Shown piece after piece: positions 1 to 8,808 of a DNA stretch of 64,000 nt (position 1 is the first letter of the stretch; each line of letters starts with the position of its first letter). The notes beneath the pieces were generated by a model, which saw only the letters and a program-made list of their open reading frames with translations, did no database searches and was not told the origin of the DNA. Both the position numbers and the translations under genes were made by a program. This stretch comes from JBOGNO01 sp050747245 (GTDB lineage Bacteria > Acidobacteriota > Terriglobia > Acidiferrales > UBA7541), in assembly GCA_050747245.1 (NCBI GenBank), contig JBOGNO010000008.1:62001-126000 (forward strand), in the 5' to 3' direction.

Positions 1-773
1 TCGAAGAATTGCTGCGGCGAACGTACATGAAGGACCCCCACGTGAGCGTGTTGGTCCAGGAAATGCTCAGTCATCCAGTCTCGGTTTTCGGGGCTGTGAG
101 GAAGCCAGGTGTTTATCAAATCCGCGGCGCGCGAAGCCTGATCGAGATTTTATCGCTGGCCGAAGGTCTGGCCGACGATGCGGGAGATGCGGTGGTAATC
201 CTGCACAGGCCTGCTTCCTTGGCGACGGCTGTTCTGACCGACGCAAAAGATCCATCGATCTCCGGACCCGGAGAAATGCAGCCTGGTTCGGGGCCGCAAG
301 CCGAATCCCCGGTGGATCCGAGTGGCGCGGAAGGCCGCAGCGAGGAAGTCAATCTGAAAAGGCTGTTCGAATCAGGTGACGCGGCTTCCAATGTGATGGT
401 TTATCCCGGTGACGTGGTGAAGGTGGCGCGAGCAGGAATCGTCTACGTGGTGGGCGAGGTTCGCCGCCCGGGCGGCTTCCAATTGAAGAGCAACGAAAAC
501 GTATCCGTCTTGCAAGCGATAGCGCTGGCAGAAGGACTTACGCACACGTCGGCAAAATCGCACGCCAGGATCATCCGCACGGATGCGAACACCGGAACAC
601 GAACGGAGATTCCCCTCGATCTGGGGAAAATTCTCGCGGGCAAGATTGCCGATCCGCAGTTGCAGGCGAGAGACATCGTCTTCGTGCCGAACAGTGCGAG
701 CCGCAATGCACTCTATCGAGGACTGGAGACGGGGCTGGCGATCGGAACGGGCTACGCCATCTACCGGCCATAG
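1..773 (+). CDS. Polysaccharide export protein with SLBB domains (5' partial)
   Basis: Outer-membrane/periplasmic polysaccharide export protein of the Wza/GfcE type; the reading frame is open to the left edge, so the N-terminus (signal peptide and most of the export domain) is missing. The visible part starts in the end of the export domain (LLRRTYMKDPHVSV) and then shows two SLBB-like beta-grasp repeats, one beginning at VSVFGAVRKPGVYQ and one at VYVVGEVRRPGGFQ, separated by a Pro/Gly/Ser-rich linker. The tyrosine autokinase follows after 8 bases, the usual order in Wzx/Wzy export loci. The TTG at 9 is only an internal codon, not a believable start. Confidence 0.85.
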   Translation, partial: EELLRRTYMKDPHVSVLVQEMLSHPVSVFGAVRKPGVYQIRGARSLIEILSLAEGLADDAGDAVVILHRPASLATAVLTDAKDPSISGPGEMQPGSGPQAESPVDPSGAEGRSEEVNLKRLFESGDAASNVMVYPGDVVKVARAGIVYVVGEVRRPGGFQLKSNENVSVLQAIALAEGLTHTSAKSHARIIRTDANTGTRTEIPLDLGKILAGKIADPQLQARDIVFVPNSASRNALYRGLETGLAIGTGYAIYRP

Positions 774-781
774 GACAAGGC

Positions 782-3112
782 ATGGAGCCCGCAGACAAAC
801 TCGCGCTCTTCGAACCGGCCCGGGCGGTTGTGGAGCGCAAGCGCGCCGAACTGCTTCGACCCGGCCCGCCTTCGACCATCGAGCAGGATCCCAATTTGCA
901 ATCCTATTGGCGGGTGATCCAGAAACGGCGATGGACGATTCTTTCCATCGTGCTGATTGTATTCACCGTGGTATTGATCGCCACGCTCAAGGAAAAACAG
1001 GTGTACCGCTCCAGGGCCATGATCGAGATCGACAAGGAAAACCCGAACATTTTGACGGTCCAGGAAATGTTCCAGCTCGAGAATGAATCGGACGCCTATC
1101 TGGAGACGCAATTCCGGATCGTGCAGAGCGAGAGCGTGGCGAAGCGGGTGATCGCCGAATTGCATCTCGATCAGATGCCGGAATTCAATCCGCGACCCCA
1201 GGCGTGGCCGTGGAGTCGGAACCGCAATGCGACTAGTGGCACGGGCGAAGCCGCCTCCGATCCCACGAGCGAACAGGAAGTGCTGCAGCGGTTCGAAGAC
1301 CGGCTGACCATCGAGCCCGTGAAACAGAGCCGACTGCTGCAAATCAATTTCGAGTCCGAGAACCCCAGGCTGGCCGCTCAAATTGCGAACAGCGTCACCA
1401 AGGATTACATCGAAGAAAACCTCGAGAATCGCTGGAATGCTACGGAAAAGGCGACGGAATGGCTCGGAGAACAGTTGCAGGACGTGAAAGGCAAGCTCGA
1501 AAAATCCGAGGATGACCTGCAGCAGTATGCGCAAACGAACGGGCTCCTCTTTCTGGAATCGAATGAGGGCAAATCGGAAAACATTCTGGACGAGCGGCTG
1601 CGTCAGCTCCAAGAAGAGTTGACGAAGGCGCAGGGCGATCTCTACGGGAAGGAATCGCTCTACCGCCTGGTGCAATCGGGCGAGATCAGCTCGCTCCCGG
1701 GGATAGTGGACAGCCAACTGGTGCAAAGCCTGACGCTGCGACTTTCCGATTTGCAGGCCAGCTACGCACAATTGGCGACGACGTTTTCACCCGACTATCC
1801 CAAAGTGAAACAACTCAAGAGCGAGATCGACAAGACGCAAGAGATGGTCACCAACCAACAGAAGCAGATCGCCGGAAAAATCACGGATGAATACCTGGCG
1901 GCCGCGCGCCGCGAGAAGCTGGTCCGCGACGCATTCGAGCAGCAACAACGGGAAGCCAACCGGGTGGCCGGAGAGGTGGCGCAATACAACATCCTTAAGC
2001 GCGAAGTGGACACCAACAAGCAGCTCTACGATGGCCTGCTACAGAGAATGAAGGAGGCGGGCGTCTCCGCCGGGCTCAAAGCCAGCAACATTCGCATCGT
2101 AGATCCCGCAACGGCACCGGTCTCACCGGTAAAACCAAGGCTGGGGCTCAACCTCGTACTGGGAATGCTGGTAGGGCTTTTTTGCGGGGTTGGAGTGGCG
2201 TTCCTGCAAGAGCAAATGGATAACACACTGAAGACGTCCGAAGACGTCGAGCGATTCCTGCAATTGCCGGCCCTGGCGGCGATACCCGCGCGGGAATCGC
2301 TGAACGGAAATCGCCGCGGGCTTCGCAAACTCCAGCTTCCGGGGCAACTTCCCGTCGCCGATGAAGGAAACGGCAACGGCGCCTCACGCACCGCGGGCTG
2401 GGTGCGCATTGACGAAATCGCGAAACAATACTCGGCGCTTCCGGAAGCATTCCGCAGCCTGCGGACTTCCGTGCTGCTCTCTACGGCCGATCAGCCTCCG
2501 CGCTCCTTGCTGATCACCAGCGCCCAGCCCGGCGAAGGGAAAACGACAATTTCCATCAACTTGAGTATCTCGCTGGCGCAACTGGGACAGCGCGTACTGC
2601 TGATGGACGCCGACCTGCGGCGGCCAAGCGTTCATAAGGCATTCCAGGTCCCGCCGGGCCCGGGACTGGTGAGTTATCTCACTGGGCGGCAGGAATGGAC
2701 CGCAGTGGTGGTGCCTACAACGGTGAAGGGTCTGGATCTCATTCCCAGCGGGCCGGTGCCGCCAAATCCCGTGGAATTGCTTTCGTCCGAACGATTGAAG
2801 ACTTTGCTGGAAGAGGCGATGGGACGGTACTCGATGGTACTGATCGATTCGCCGCCGCTGCTGAATGTTACCGACGGGCGAGTCATCTCCGTGGTGGTAG
2901 AGGGAGTGGTGCTGGTGGTGAGAGGAAATGTGACGCAGCGGGCGCTGGCGCAGCGCGCGCGGGCTCATGCGCTCGACGTGGGGGCGAACATCATCGGCGC
3001 CGTGCTGAACAATGTGGACGCGCGGCACGACGACTATCACTACTACTATTACAGCGACTACTACCACAGCCCGAGCGAAGAAGAGCAAACGAACGCAAAG
3101 AACGAGGGCTGA
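782..3112 (+). CDS. Polysaccharide co-polymerase / BY-kinase tyrosine autokinase (Wzc type)
   Basis: Inner-membrane chain-length regulator with a cytoplasmic bacterial tyrosine kinase that controls polymer length and export by cycles of tyrosine phosphorylation. A Wzz domain with a first membrane segment at about residues 51-70 is followed by a long periplasmic coiled coil (about 230-430), a second membrane segment near 455-475, and the kinase domain. The kinase shows Walker A (PGEGKTT, about 583-589), Walker A' (LLMDADLRRP) and Walker B (VLIDSPP). The last 30 residues carry a tyrosine cluster (DYHYYYYSDYYH), the expected autophosphorylation tail. It is a single-chain Wzc form, unlike the split CapA/CapB form. 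It lies 8 bases after the SLBB protein. Confidence 0.93.
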   Translation: MEPADKLALFEPARAVVERKRAELLRPGPPSTIEQDPNLQSYWRVIQKRRWTILSIVLIVFTVVLIATLKEKQVYRSRAMIEIDKENPNILTVQEMFQLENESDAYLETQFRIVQSESVAKRVIAELHLDQMPEFNPRPQAWPWSRNRNATSGTGEAASDPTSEQEVLQRFEDRLTIEPVKQSRLLQINFESENPRLAAQIANSVTKDYIEENLENRWNATEKATEWLGEQLQDVKGKLEKSEDDLQQYAQTNGLLFLESNEGKSENILDERLRQLQEELTKAQGDLYGKESLYRLVQSGEISSLPGIVDSQLVQSLTLRLSDLQASYAQLATTFSPDYPKVKQLKSEIDKTQEMVTNQQKQIAGKITDEYLAAARREKLVRDAFEQQQREANRVAGEVAQYNILKREVDTNKQLYDGLLQRMKEAGVSAGLKASNIRIVDPATAPVSPVKPRLGLNLVLGMLVGLFCGVGVAFLQEQMDNTLKTSEDVERFLQLPALAAIPARESLNGNRRGLRKLQLPGQLPVADEGNGNGASRTAGWVRIDEIAKQYSALPEAFRSLRTSVLLSTADQPPRSLLITSAQPGEGKTTISINLSISLAQLGQRVLLMDADLRRPSVHKAFQVPPGPGLVSYLTGRQEWTAVVVPTTVKGLDLIPSGPVPPNPVELLSSERLKTLLEEAMGRYSMVLIDSPPLLNVTDGRVISVVVEGVVLVVRGNVTQRALAQRARAHALDVGANIIGAVLNNVDARHDDYHYYYYSDYYHSPSEEEQTNAKNEG

Positions 3113-3173
3113 GTCCGGCGGAAGGGCAAGAGTTTTGGGAATTTCGAGAAATGTAGGCGACGATGGCGAAGCC

Positions 3174-3776
3174 ATGCCCGAAATGCGACTGATAGAAGAG
3201 GCCAGCCCGACACAGATCCAACAGGCTGCCGCTGAACCTGCATTCCGTGCAGAACGGATCGAGGATGAAGAGGGTGCGCAGCGGCTTCATTGGTATGCAG
3301 CGTACACCTGCGCGAATCACGAGAAGCGCGTGGCCGAACAGCTCGCGAGCAAATCCATTGAGCAGTTCCTCCCGCTCTATGACACGGTGCGGCGCTGGAA
3401 AGACCGAAAAGTGAAGCTGCAGAGGCCGCTTTTTCCCGGATACGTGTTCGTACGCGCGCGTTTCGCGGAGCGCGTTCGAATCCTGGAGATTCCGAGCGTG
3501 GCGCGGCTGGTGGGATTCAATGGCCGGCCGGCAGTGTTGCCCGAAGATGAAATCGAAACGCTACGTAAAGGCTTGGAGATGCAGGTGCGGGCCGAGCCGC
3601 ACCCGTTCTTAAGAGCGGGGCGCCGCGTCATCATCCGCAGCGGACCGCTCGCAGGGCTGAGGGGAATTCTCCTGTGCCGCAAAAACCGGTTGAGAGTGTT
3701 GATTACGATCGAACTTCTGATGCGCTCGATTGCGGTCGAGGCAGACCTCGCCGATCTTGAATTTCCGCCGGTGTGA
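3174..3776 (+). CDS. UpxY/RfaH-like NusG paralogue, transcription antiterminator
   Basis: Specialised NusG paralogue expected to bind RNA polymerase and promote readthrough of the long polysaccharide operon. The NGN domain is clear: HWYAAYTCANHEKRVAEQL near the start, then LFPGYVFVRA, followed by a KOW-like segment (RAGRRVIIRSGPLAGLRG). About 200 residues is normal for the UpxY family. I chose the ATG at 3174 because the frame upstream of it only shadows the kinase tail; an ATG at 3183 is also possible. It sits between the kinase gene and the first sugar-biosynthesis gene, the usual place for a locus-specific antiterminator. No convincing ops element was found at the head of the locus, which lies outside the window. 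Confidence 0.88.
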   Translation: MPEMRLIEEASPTQIQQAAAEPAFRAERIEDEEGAQRLHWYAAYTCANHEKRVAEQLASKSIEQFLPLYDTVRRWKDRKVKLQRPLFPGYVFVRARFAERVRILEIPSVARLVGFNGRPAVLPEDEIETLRKGLEMQVRAEPHPFLRAGRRVIIRSGPLAGLRGILLCRKNRLRVLITIELLMRSIAVEADLADLEFPPV

Positions 3777-3906
3777 ACTGAACGAAACAGCGTTCGCCGT
3801 GAACGGCGGCGAATGACCGAAAGCCATATTTTGTCTCCAAGAATAAGAGAGCAAGTCGATTCCATCAGCTGAATCCGCGGACAGCGAAGGATCTGGTTTT
3901 GAAAGG

Positions 3907-5880
3907 ATGCTGCCAACAAGCTTCGCAATGAAAGATTCCAAATCACGGTACGAATTTTATTCGCGGACCAACCAGCAGATTCTGGACGCGCTGATTTTCG
4001 GGTGCGCTTTCGTTCTCGCGTACCAGATTCGTTTTGCCGGGCGCGTTCCCGAGGGAAGTGAAATCCAGGCATGGCTCTTACTGGCGCCCGTGATGCTCGC
4101 GGAACTGGGAGTCACGCGGCTCTTCGGTATCCACCGGCTGGTCTGGAGATATATCGGTCTTTCCGACGCGGTGCTCATCGCGCGGAGCCATGCAGCGTTC
4201 TCCGCAGTGCTGCTGGCCACAAATTTTCTGGCGCCGGAACCGTGGGCCAACGTGCGAATTCCGCGCAGCGTCATCTTGATTCAATTCCTGCTGTCGCTAG
4301 TCGCGGCGCTGGGCATCCGCGCGCTGCGGAGAATCATGTTTGAGGCCGCAGGAAGCGCGCACCGAGGGACCGCGAGGCGCACGCGAGTGATTTTGGTCGG
4401 TGCAGGCCGCGCCGGAGTGCAAGTCGCCAAGGAACTTGCGTCGGAGGGATCCATTTTCCCTGTGGGCTTTTTGGACGACGACCCGGCTATTCAGGGCACC
4501 ACGATTTGCGGAGTTCCGGTGCGCGGCGCGATCGAGGATCTTCCCGAAATCGTCCGGCAACAACATGTCGAGGAAGTGATCCTGTGCATAGCGCGCTCGC
4601 AGCAAAAGCTTCTGCGGCGCGTCTGGGCGCTGTGCGATCCACTTTCCCTGCGCATCCGGACGGTGCCGGCGCTCGACGAGATATTGAGCGGAAAAATCAA
4701 CATCACAGCGTTTCGAGATGTGGAGATGGGCGACTTGATCGGGCGCGACCAGGCACATCTCGGGATGGGAGAAGAGACGCAAGCGCGTTACCGGGGGAAA
4801 TGCATTCTCATTACCGGGGCCGGCGGATCCATCGGCTCGGAACTGGCTTATCAACTTTCGAAACTCGAGCCCAAACAACTGGTGATGCTGGATAAGGACG
4901 AAAATGGGCTGCATGAAGCCTGCTTGCGCATACCCGCGGAGGGCGCGCGGGTTCTGCTACATCCGGTGGTCGCCGACCTGCGGTTCCCAGAGCGGATTCG
5001 CGGGATTTTTTCGAGGTTCGAGCCAGAGATCGTATTTCACGCGGCGGCGCACAAACACGTGCCGCTGATGGAAGTGAATCCCTGCGAAGCCATCCTCAAC
5101 AACGTAATCAGCACACGGCAAGTGGTGGAACTCTCGAGAGAATTTTCGGTAGAGCGGTTCGTGCTTGTCTCGACGGACAAAGCCGTCAAGCCGACATCTA
5201 TCATGGGCGCGAGCAAGCGGGTTTGCGAAATCATCGTGCAAGCTATGGGGCGGGCAAGCGAGGGGCACTTCTGCTGCGTGCGGTTCGGCAACGTCTTGGG
5301 AAGCCGCGGCAGCGTCATCCCGGCATTCCAAAAACAGATCGCGCGCGGCGAACGGCTGAAAATCACGCACGCCGATGTGGAGCGCTATCTGATGACCATC
5401 CCGGAGGCGGTAGCGCTTCTTATCGAGGCCGGCGCCATGGGATCTTCGGGTGCAACATTTGTTCTCGACATGGGCGAGCCGGTGTTGATCATGGACCTGG
5501 CGCGCCGGCTGATCGAACAGTGCGGGATGCGCCCGGGGCGCGACGTAGCCATCGACATTACCCAACTGAGGGCGGGGGAAAAGCTCTCCGAGCAACTCTT
5601 CGACGAAGACACAGAGAGCCTTCTGCCCACGCGCCACGAAAAGGTGCGACTAATTCAAAGTCCGGCAGTGGATGCAGCCCTTTTTGCCGCAAAGTTAGCG
5701 GCGCTCGAAGAAGCCGCACACGAGGACCGCCCCCAAGAGATTTACCGCATCCTTCGGCAACTCAACATCGGATTCCGGACGGAGACAAGGAATCCAGAGG
5801 TGCGGGAGGAAGCTGCGCCCGCGGCAGTTCCGGAGCTGGCTTCTGGTGGGCGTTTATTTCAGGCCGCAAAGTCCGCCTAA
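3907..5880 (+). CDS. Membrane UDP-HexNAc 4,6-dehydratase, CapD/PglF/WbpM type
   Basis: Polytopic nucleotide-sugar 4,6-dehydratase making a UDP-4-keto-6-deoxy-HexNAc, the first step to bacillosamine-type or other 6-deoxy amino sugars. The N-terminus has about four membrane helices. A first Rossmann region (ILVGAGRAGVQVAKEL, about residue 160) and a second (ILITGAGGSIGSELAY, about 300) follow. The active-site stretch STDKAVKPTSIMGASK has Met in place of the usual Tyr before the catalytic Lys, as is typical of the long PglF/WbpM subgroup. At 657 residues the length fits. A later ATG at 3928 could be the real start, because GAAAGG sits directly against the ATG at 3907. It probably pairs with the PglC-D-E genes at 30720-33245. 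Confidence 0.88.
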   Translation: MLPTSFAMKDSKSRYEFYSRTNQQILDALIFGCAFVLAYQIRFAGRVPEGSEIQAWLLLAPVMLAELGVTRLFGIHRLVWRYIGLSDAVLIARSHAAFSAVLLATNFLAPEPWANVRIPRSVILIQFLLSLVAALGIRALRRIMFEAAGSAHRGTARRTRVILVGAGRAGVQVAKELASEGSIFPVGFLDDDPAIQGTTICGVPVRGAIEDLPEIVRQQHVEEVILCIARSQQKLLRRVWALCDPLSLRIRTVPALDEILSGKINITAFRDVEMGDLIGRDQAHLGMGEETQARYRGKCILITGAGGSIGSELAYQLSKLEPKQLVMLDKDENGLHEACLRIPAEGARVLLHPVVADLRFPERIRGIFSRFEPEIVFHAAAHKHVPLMEVNPCEAILNNVISTRQVVELSREFSVERFVLVSTDKAVKPTSIMGASKRVCEIIVQAMGRASEGHFCCVRFGNVLGSRGSVIPAFQKQIARGERLKITHADVERYLMTIPEAVALLIEAGAMGSSGATFVLDMGEPVLIMDLARRLIEQCGMRPGRDVAIDITQLRAGEKLSEQLFDEDTESLLPTRHEKVRLIQSPAVDAALFAAKLAALEEAAHEDRPQEIYRILRQLNIGFRTETRNPEVREEAAPAAVPELASGGRLFQAAKSA

Positions 5881-5958
5881 ATCGAAGGATTTCCATTGTG
5901 CATGGCTGCACAGGTTCTGCGCCAAGGGTTTCAAAGCAGCACGAATGTGAAGAGCGCT

Positions 5959-6972
5959 ATGAACAGCTTTGACGGAAAAGCGGTCCTGATTACCGGAGGG
6001 ACTGGATCTTTCGGGAAAAAATTCACAGAAGCGTTGCTCGAAGTTTCGCAGCCGAAGAAAATAATCATTTTCAGCCGGGATGAATTGAAGCAACACGAAA
6101 TGCGGCAGCAATTTCCGGACAACTCGGATTCGCTCATCCGATATTTTATCGGGGACGTACGCGACCGCGCGAGGCTCGACCGCGCGTTCAGCAAGGTGGA
6201 CATCGTGGTGCACGCCGCGGCGCTCAAACAGGTGCCAGCATGCGAATACAACCCGTTCGAAGCTATCCAGACAAACGTGATGGGTGCGCGCAACGTGATC
6301 GACGCGGCGATCGATCAGGGCGTGAAAAAAGTCGTGGCCATAAGCACGGACAAAGCGGTGGCACCGGTAAACCTCTACGGCGCTACGAAACTCTGCGCCG
6401 AGAAGCTTTTCGTGCACGGCAACGCGTATTCGGGCGAGGACGGCTGCCGGTTTTCGTGCGCGCGGTATGGAAACGTGGTGGGCAGTCGCGGCAGCGTCGT
6501 GCCCGTTTTTCTGGAGCAGTGCAAGCGGGGAGCGGTGACGGTGACAGACCCGCGCATGAGCCGTTTCTGGATCAGCCTGGAGCAGGGCGTGCAATTCGTC
6601 CTGCGCTGCATCGAAAAAATGCACGGCGGAGAGATTTTCGTTCCCAAAATTCCCAGCATGAATGTGGTGGAAGTAGCGCATGCGCTCGCTCCGGAATGCG
6701 AAATTCGTTACGTGGGCATACGAGCGGGAGAAAAACTGCACGAAATTCTGGTGAGCGAGGAGGAAGCGCGTCATACCGTGGAACTGGAGGACATGTACGT
6801 CATCAAACCCGCGCACCCGTGGTGGGAGACAGGGAACTGGCGAAATGGCAAATCCGTGCCCGACGGATTTGCCTACAAGAGCGATACCAACGCGGAATGG
6901 CTTACCGCAGCGGATTTCGAAGAACTGATTCATGGATGTAGCGCTCACAAAGTCCAAGCAGCTAGCGATTGA
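5959..6972 (+). CDS. pseB: UDP-GlcNAc 4,6-dehydratase (inverting), pseudaminic acid pathway
   Basis: Soluble dehydratase/5-epimerase converting UDP-GlcNAc to UDP-2-acetamido-2,6-dideoxy-beta-L-arabino-hexos-4-ulose, the first step of pseudaminic acid synthesis. The start at 5959 (MNSFDGKAVLITGGTGSFGK) gives 337 residues, the usual PseB length; the frame is open further upstream but that part is not family-like. The NAD(P)-binding GGTGSFG is at residues 13-19. The SDR motif NLYGATK supplies Tyr140 and Lys144, contrasting with the Met-type dehydratase just upstream. It overlaps the next gene, pseC, by 41 bases. Confidence 0.92.
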   Translation: MNSFDGKAVLITGGTGSFGKKFTEALLEVSQPKKIIIFSRDELKQHEMRQQFPDNSDSLIRYFIGDVRDRARLDRAFSKVDIVVHAAALKQVPACEYNPFEAIQTNVMGARNVIDAAIDQGVKKVVAISTDKAVAPVNLYGATKLCAEKLFVHGNAYSGEDGCRFSCARYGNVVGSRGSVVPVFLEQCKRGAVTVTDPRMSRFWISLEQGVQFVLRCIEKMHGGEIFVPKIPSMNVVEVAHALAPECEIRYVGIRAGEKLHEILVSEEEARHTVELEDMYVIKPAHPWWETGNWRNGKSVPDGFAYKSDTNAEWLTAADFEELIHGCSAHKVQAASD

Positions 6973-8140
6973 AGGCGGCACTCCCGTCCGGCGAGTCCGC
7001 CTCCCGTACGCGCGGCAATCGGTGGACGCAGCCGATATAGCAGCGGTCACGGAAGTTTTGCGATCCGACTGGCTGACAACGGGGCCAAAAGTCGAAGAAT
7101 TCGAGCGGGCGTTTGCGCGCGAAGTTGGCGCGCGAGAGGCGGTGGCGGTGAATTCCGGCACAGCGGCACTTCACGCCGCGATGCACGCCGCCGGAATCGG
7201 ACCGGGCGACGAAGTGATCGTGCCCGCGATCACGTTTGTGGCCAGCGCCAACGCCGTCGTTTACCAGGGTGCCGCGCCGGTGTTTGCGGACGTGGACGCT
7301 CAATCGCTGCTTGTGGACGTCGCGGACGTGGAGCGCAAGTTCACGCGACGAACGCGCGCAATTCTCGCGGTGGACTATGCGGGACAACCCTGCGATTACG
7401 ATGCGCTGGGAGCGCTGGCAAAGGAGCACAACGTTTCGCTGCTCGCGGATGCGGCCCATTCGATCGGCGGGCTATTTCGCGAGCGTCGGGTGGGCACGCT
7501 CGCAGAGCAGACGGCGTTTTCATTTCATCCCGTGAAACACATCACCACCGGAGAAGGGGGAATGGTCACGTGCGAGGATTCGCGGCGGGCCGCGGCCATG
7601 CGTTCCTTTCGCAATCATGGAATCGATCGCGACAGCCAGAAGCGCGTTGCGGAGCGTTCGCACGGGTATCAGATGACCGCCCTGGGCTTCAACTACCGGC
7701 TGACGGGCCTGCAATGCGCGCTGGGACTGAGCCAGCTGCGCAAGCTCCAGGAATCAGTCGAGCGGCGGCAAGACATTGCCGCGCAGTATGACGCAGCCTT
7801 TGAAGAGATTCCTGGAGCCAAGCCATTGCACAAGCGAGCAGAAGTCTCGCATGCCTATCATCTCTATGTCGTGCGACTCGAGGCGGCGCGACTCGCCGGA
7901 GCTCGAGATGAAATCTGCTGGGCCCTCGAAGCCGAGGGAATCGGGACAAATGTTCACTACCCTCCGGTCCACCTGCATCCGTTCTATCGAAACAGATTTG
8001 GAACGTGCGAAGGACTCTGTCCCGTTGCGGAAAAGGCTTACCGCGAAATCGTGACGCTGCCGCTCTTTCCTTCGATGACAGACGGCGATGTGGCGGACGT
8101 GATTGAAGCAGTGCAAAAAGTCTTCGAGCATTTCGCATGA
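6932..8140 (+). CDS. pseC: UDP-4-keto sugar aminotransferase of the DegT family (PseC)
   Basis: PLP-dependent aminotransferase that adds the 4-amino group to the PseB product, giving UDP-4-amino-4,6-dideoxy-N-acetyl-beta-L-altrosamine. DegT/DnrJ/EryC1 fold type I: nucleotide-sugar aminotransferase hallmarks include VNSGTAALHAAM, DEVIVPAITFVASANAV and SFHPVKHITTGEGGM, where Lys202 is the likely Schiff-base lysine. The early start inside pseB gives 402 residues; a later start is possible since family members are about 380-390 long. It ends in an ATGA overlap with the methyltransferase gene, implying translational coupling. The call rests on family similarity plus its place beside pseB. Confidence 0.9.
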   Translation: MDVALTKSKQLAIEGGTPVRRVRLPYARQSVDAADIAAVTEVLRSDWLTTGPKVEEFERAFAREVGAREAVAVNSGTAALHAAMHAAGIGPGDEVIVPAITFVASANAVVYQGAAPVFADVDAQSLLVDVADVERKFTRRTRAILAVDYAGQPCDYDALGALAKEHNVSLLADAAHSIGGLFRERRVGTLAEQTAFSFHPVKHITTGEGGMVTCEDSRRAAAMRSFRNHGIDRDSQKRVAERSHGYQMTALGFNYRLTGLQCALGLSQLRKLQESVERRQDIAAQYDAAFEEIPGAKPLHKRAEVSHAYHLYVVRLEAARLAGARDEICWALEAEGIGTNVHYPPVHLHPFYRNRFGTCEGLCPVAEKAYREIVTLPLFPSMTDGDVADVIEAVQKVFEHFA

Positions 8141-8796
8141 ATGCGCGGGCGCCAGCGCTGAATTCTCAACTTGAAACTTGGAGCGGCGAATTTGGCCGGG
8201 CGTACACGAATCGCAATGCGCTTGACTGGCAGAGTCGGCTGCCGGCATTTCGATCGATGATCGAGGGCCTGAAGATTCACCGGGTTCTCGAGATAGGTTG
8301 CAACCGAGGTCACAACCTTATTGCTCTTTCCGAGATCCTGGGAGCCGAAGCGGAAATCGCCGGTATCGAGCCGAATCGTTACGCGCTGGAATGCGCCCGG
8401 TCGCTCGCGAAGCAAGCCGGAATCCTGCCGGGAAACATTTTTGACTTGCCATTCAAGACGGGCTACTTCGATCTGGCGTTTACAGCCGGCGTGCTGATCC
8501 ATATCGCGCTCGAATCCCTGCCCGCGGCGATTCAGGAACTTGCGCGCGTGAGCCGGCGTTATCTGCTCGCCATCGAGTATTTTGCCGAGGAAGAGACCGC
8601 CATTTCCTATCGCGGGCACGATAATCTACTCTGGAAGCGAGATTTTCTCCGCCATTTCAAGGAATGCTTGCCGAACTTTTCTCTGATGCGGAGCGGACAC
8701 TGGGATTTAAAGGATGGGTTTGACCGGAGTCACTGGTGGCTTTTCGAAAAGCCTTCCGCAGAGTCAGAAGAAACCGCCGGCGCGCGGCGCTCCTAA
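8137..8796 (+). CDS. Pseudaminic acid biosynthesis-associated methyltransferase
   Basis: Class I SAM-dependent methyltransferase. The glycine-rich SAM motif is VLEIGCNRGHNLIALSE (about residues 49-65), with IEPNRYAL as the acidic second strand. Length (219 residues) and the downstream hallmark FTAGVLIHIA match the family often annotated as pseudaminic acid biosynthesis-associated methylase. Its acceptor is not settled; an O- or N-methyl on the nonulosonic acid or an intermediate is likely from context. It starts within the stop codon of pseC (ATGA) and ends 12 bases before the amidotransferase gene. Confidence 0.82.
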   Translation: MNARAPALNSQLETWSGEFGRAYTNRNALDWQSRLPAFRSMIEGLKIHRVLEIGCNRGHNLIALSEILGAEAEIAGIEPNRYALECARSLAKQAGILPGNIFDLPFKTGYFDLAFTAGVLIHIALESLPAAIQELARVSRRYLLAIEYFAEEETAISYRGHDNLLWKRDFLRHFKECLPNFSLMRSGHWDLKDGFDRSHWWLFEKPSAESEETAGARRS

Positions 8797-8808
8797 CGGA
8801 AAGGAACG

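Noticed and set aside
3793..3813. Inverted repeat TTCGCCG...CGGCGAA after the UpxY gene as a terminator
   Set aside because: Short arms, no T-run after it, and the next gene appears to belong to the same operon.
5406..5420. GGCGGTAGCGCTTCT, resembling the ops element bound by RfaH-type proteins
   Set aside because: It lies inside the PglF-like coding sequence (codons for EAVALL), not in an operon leader, and the downstream bases do not match ops further.
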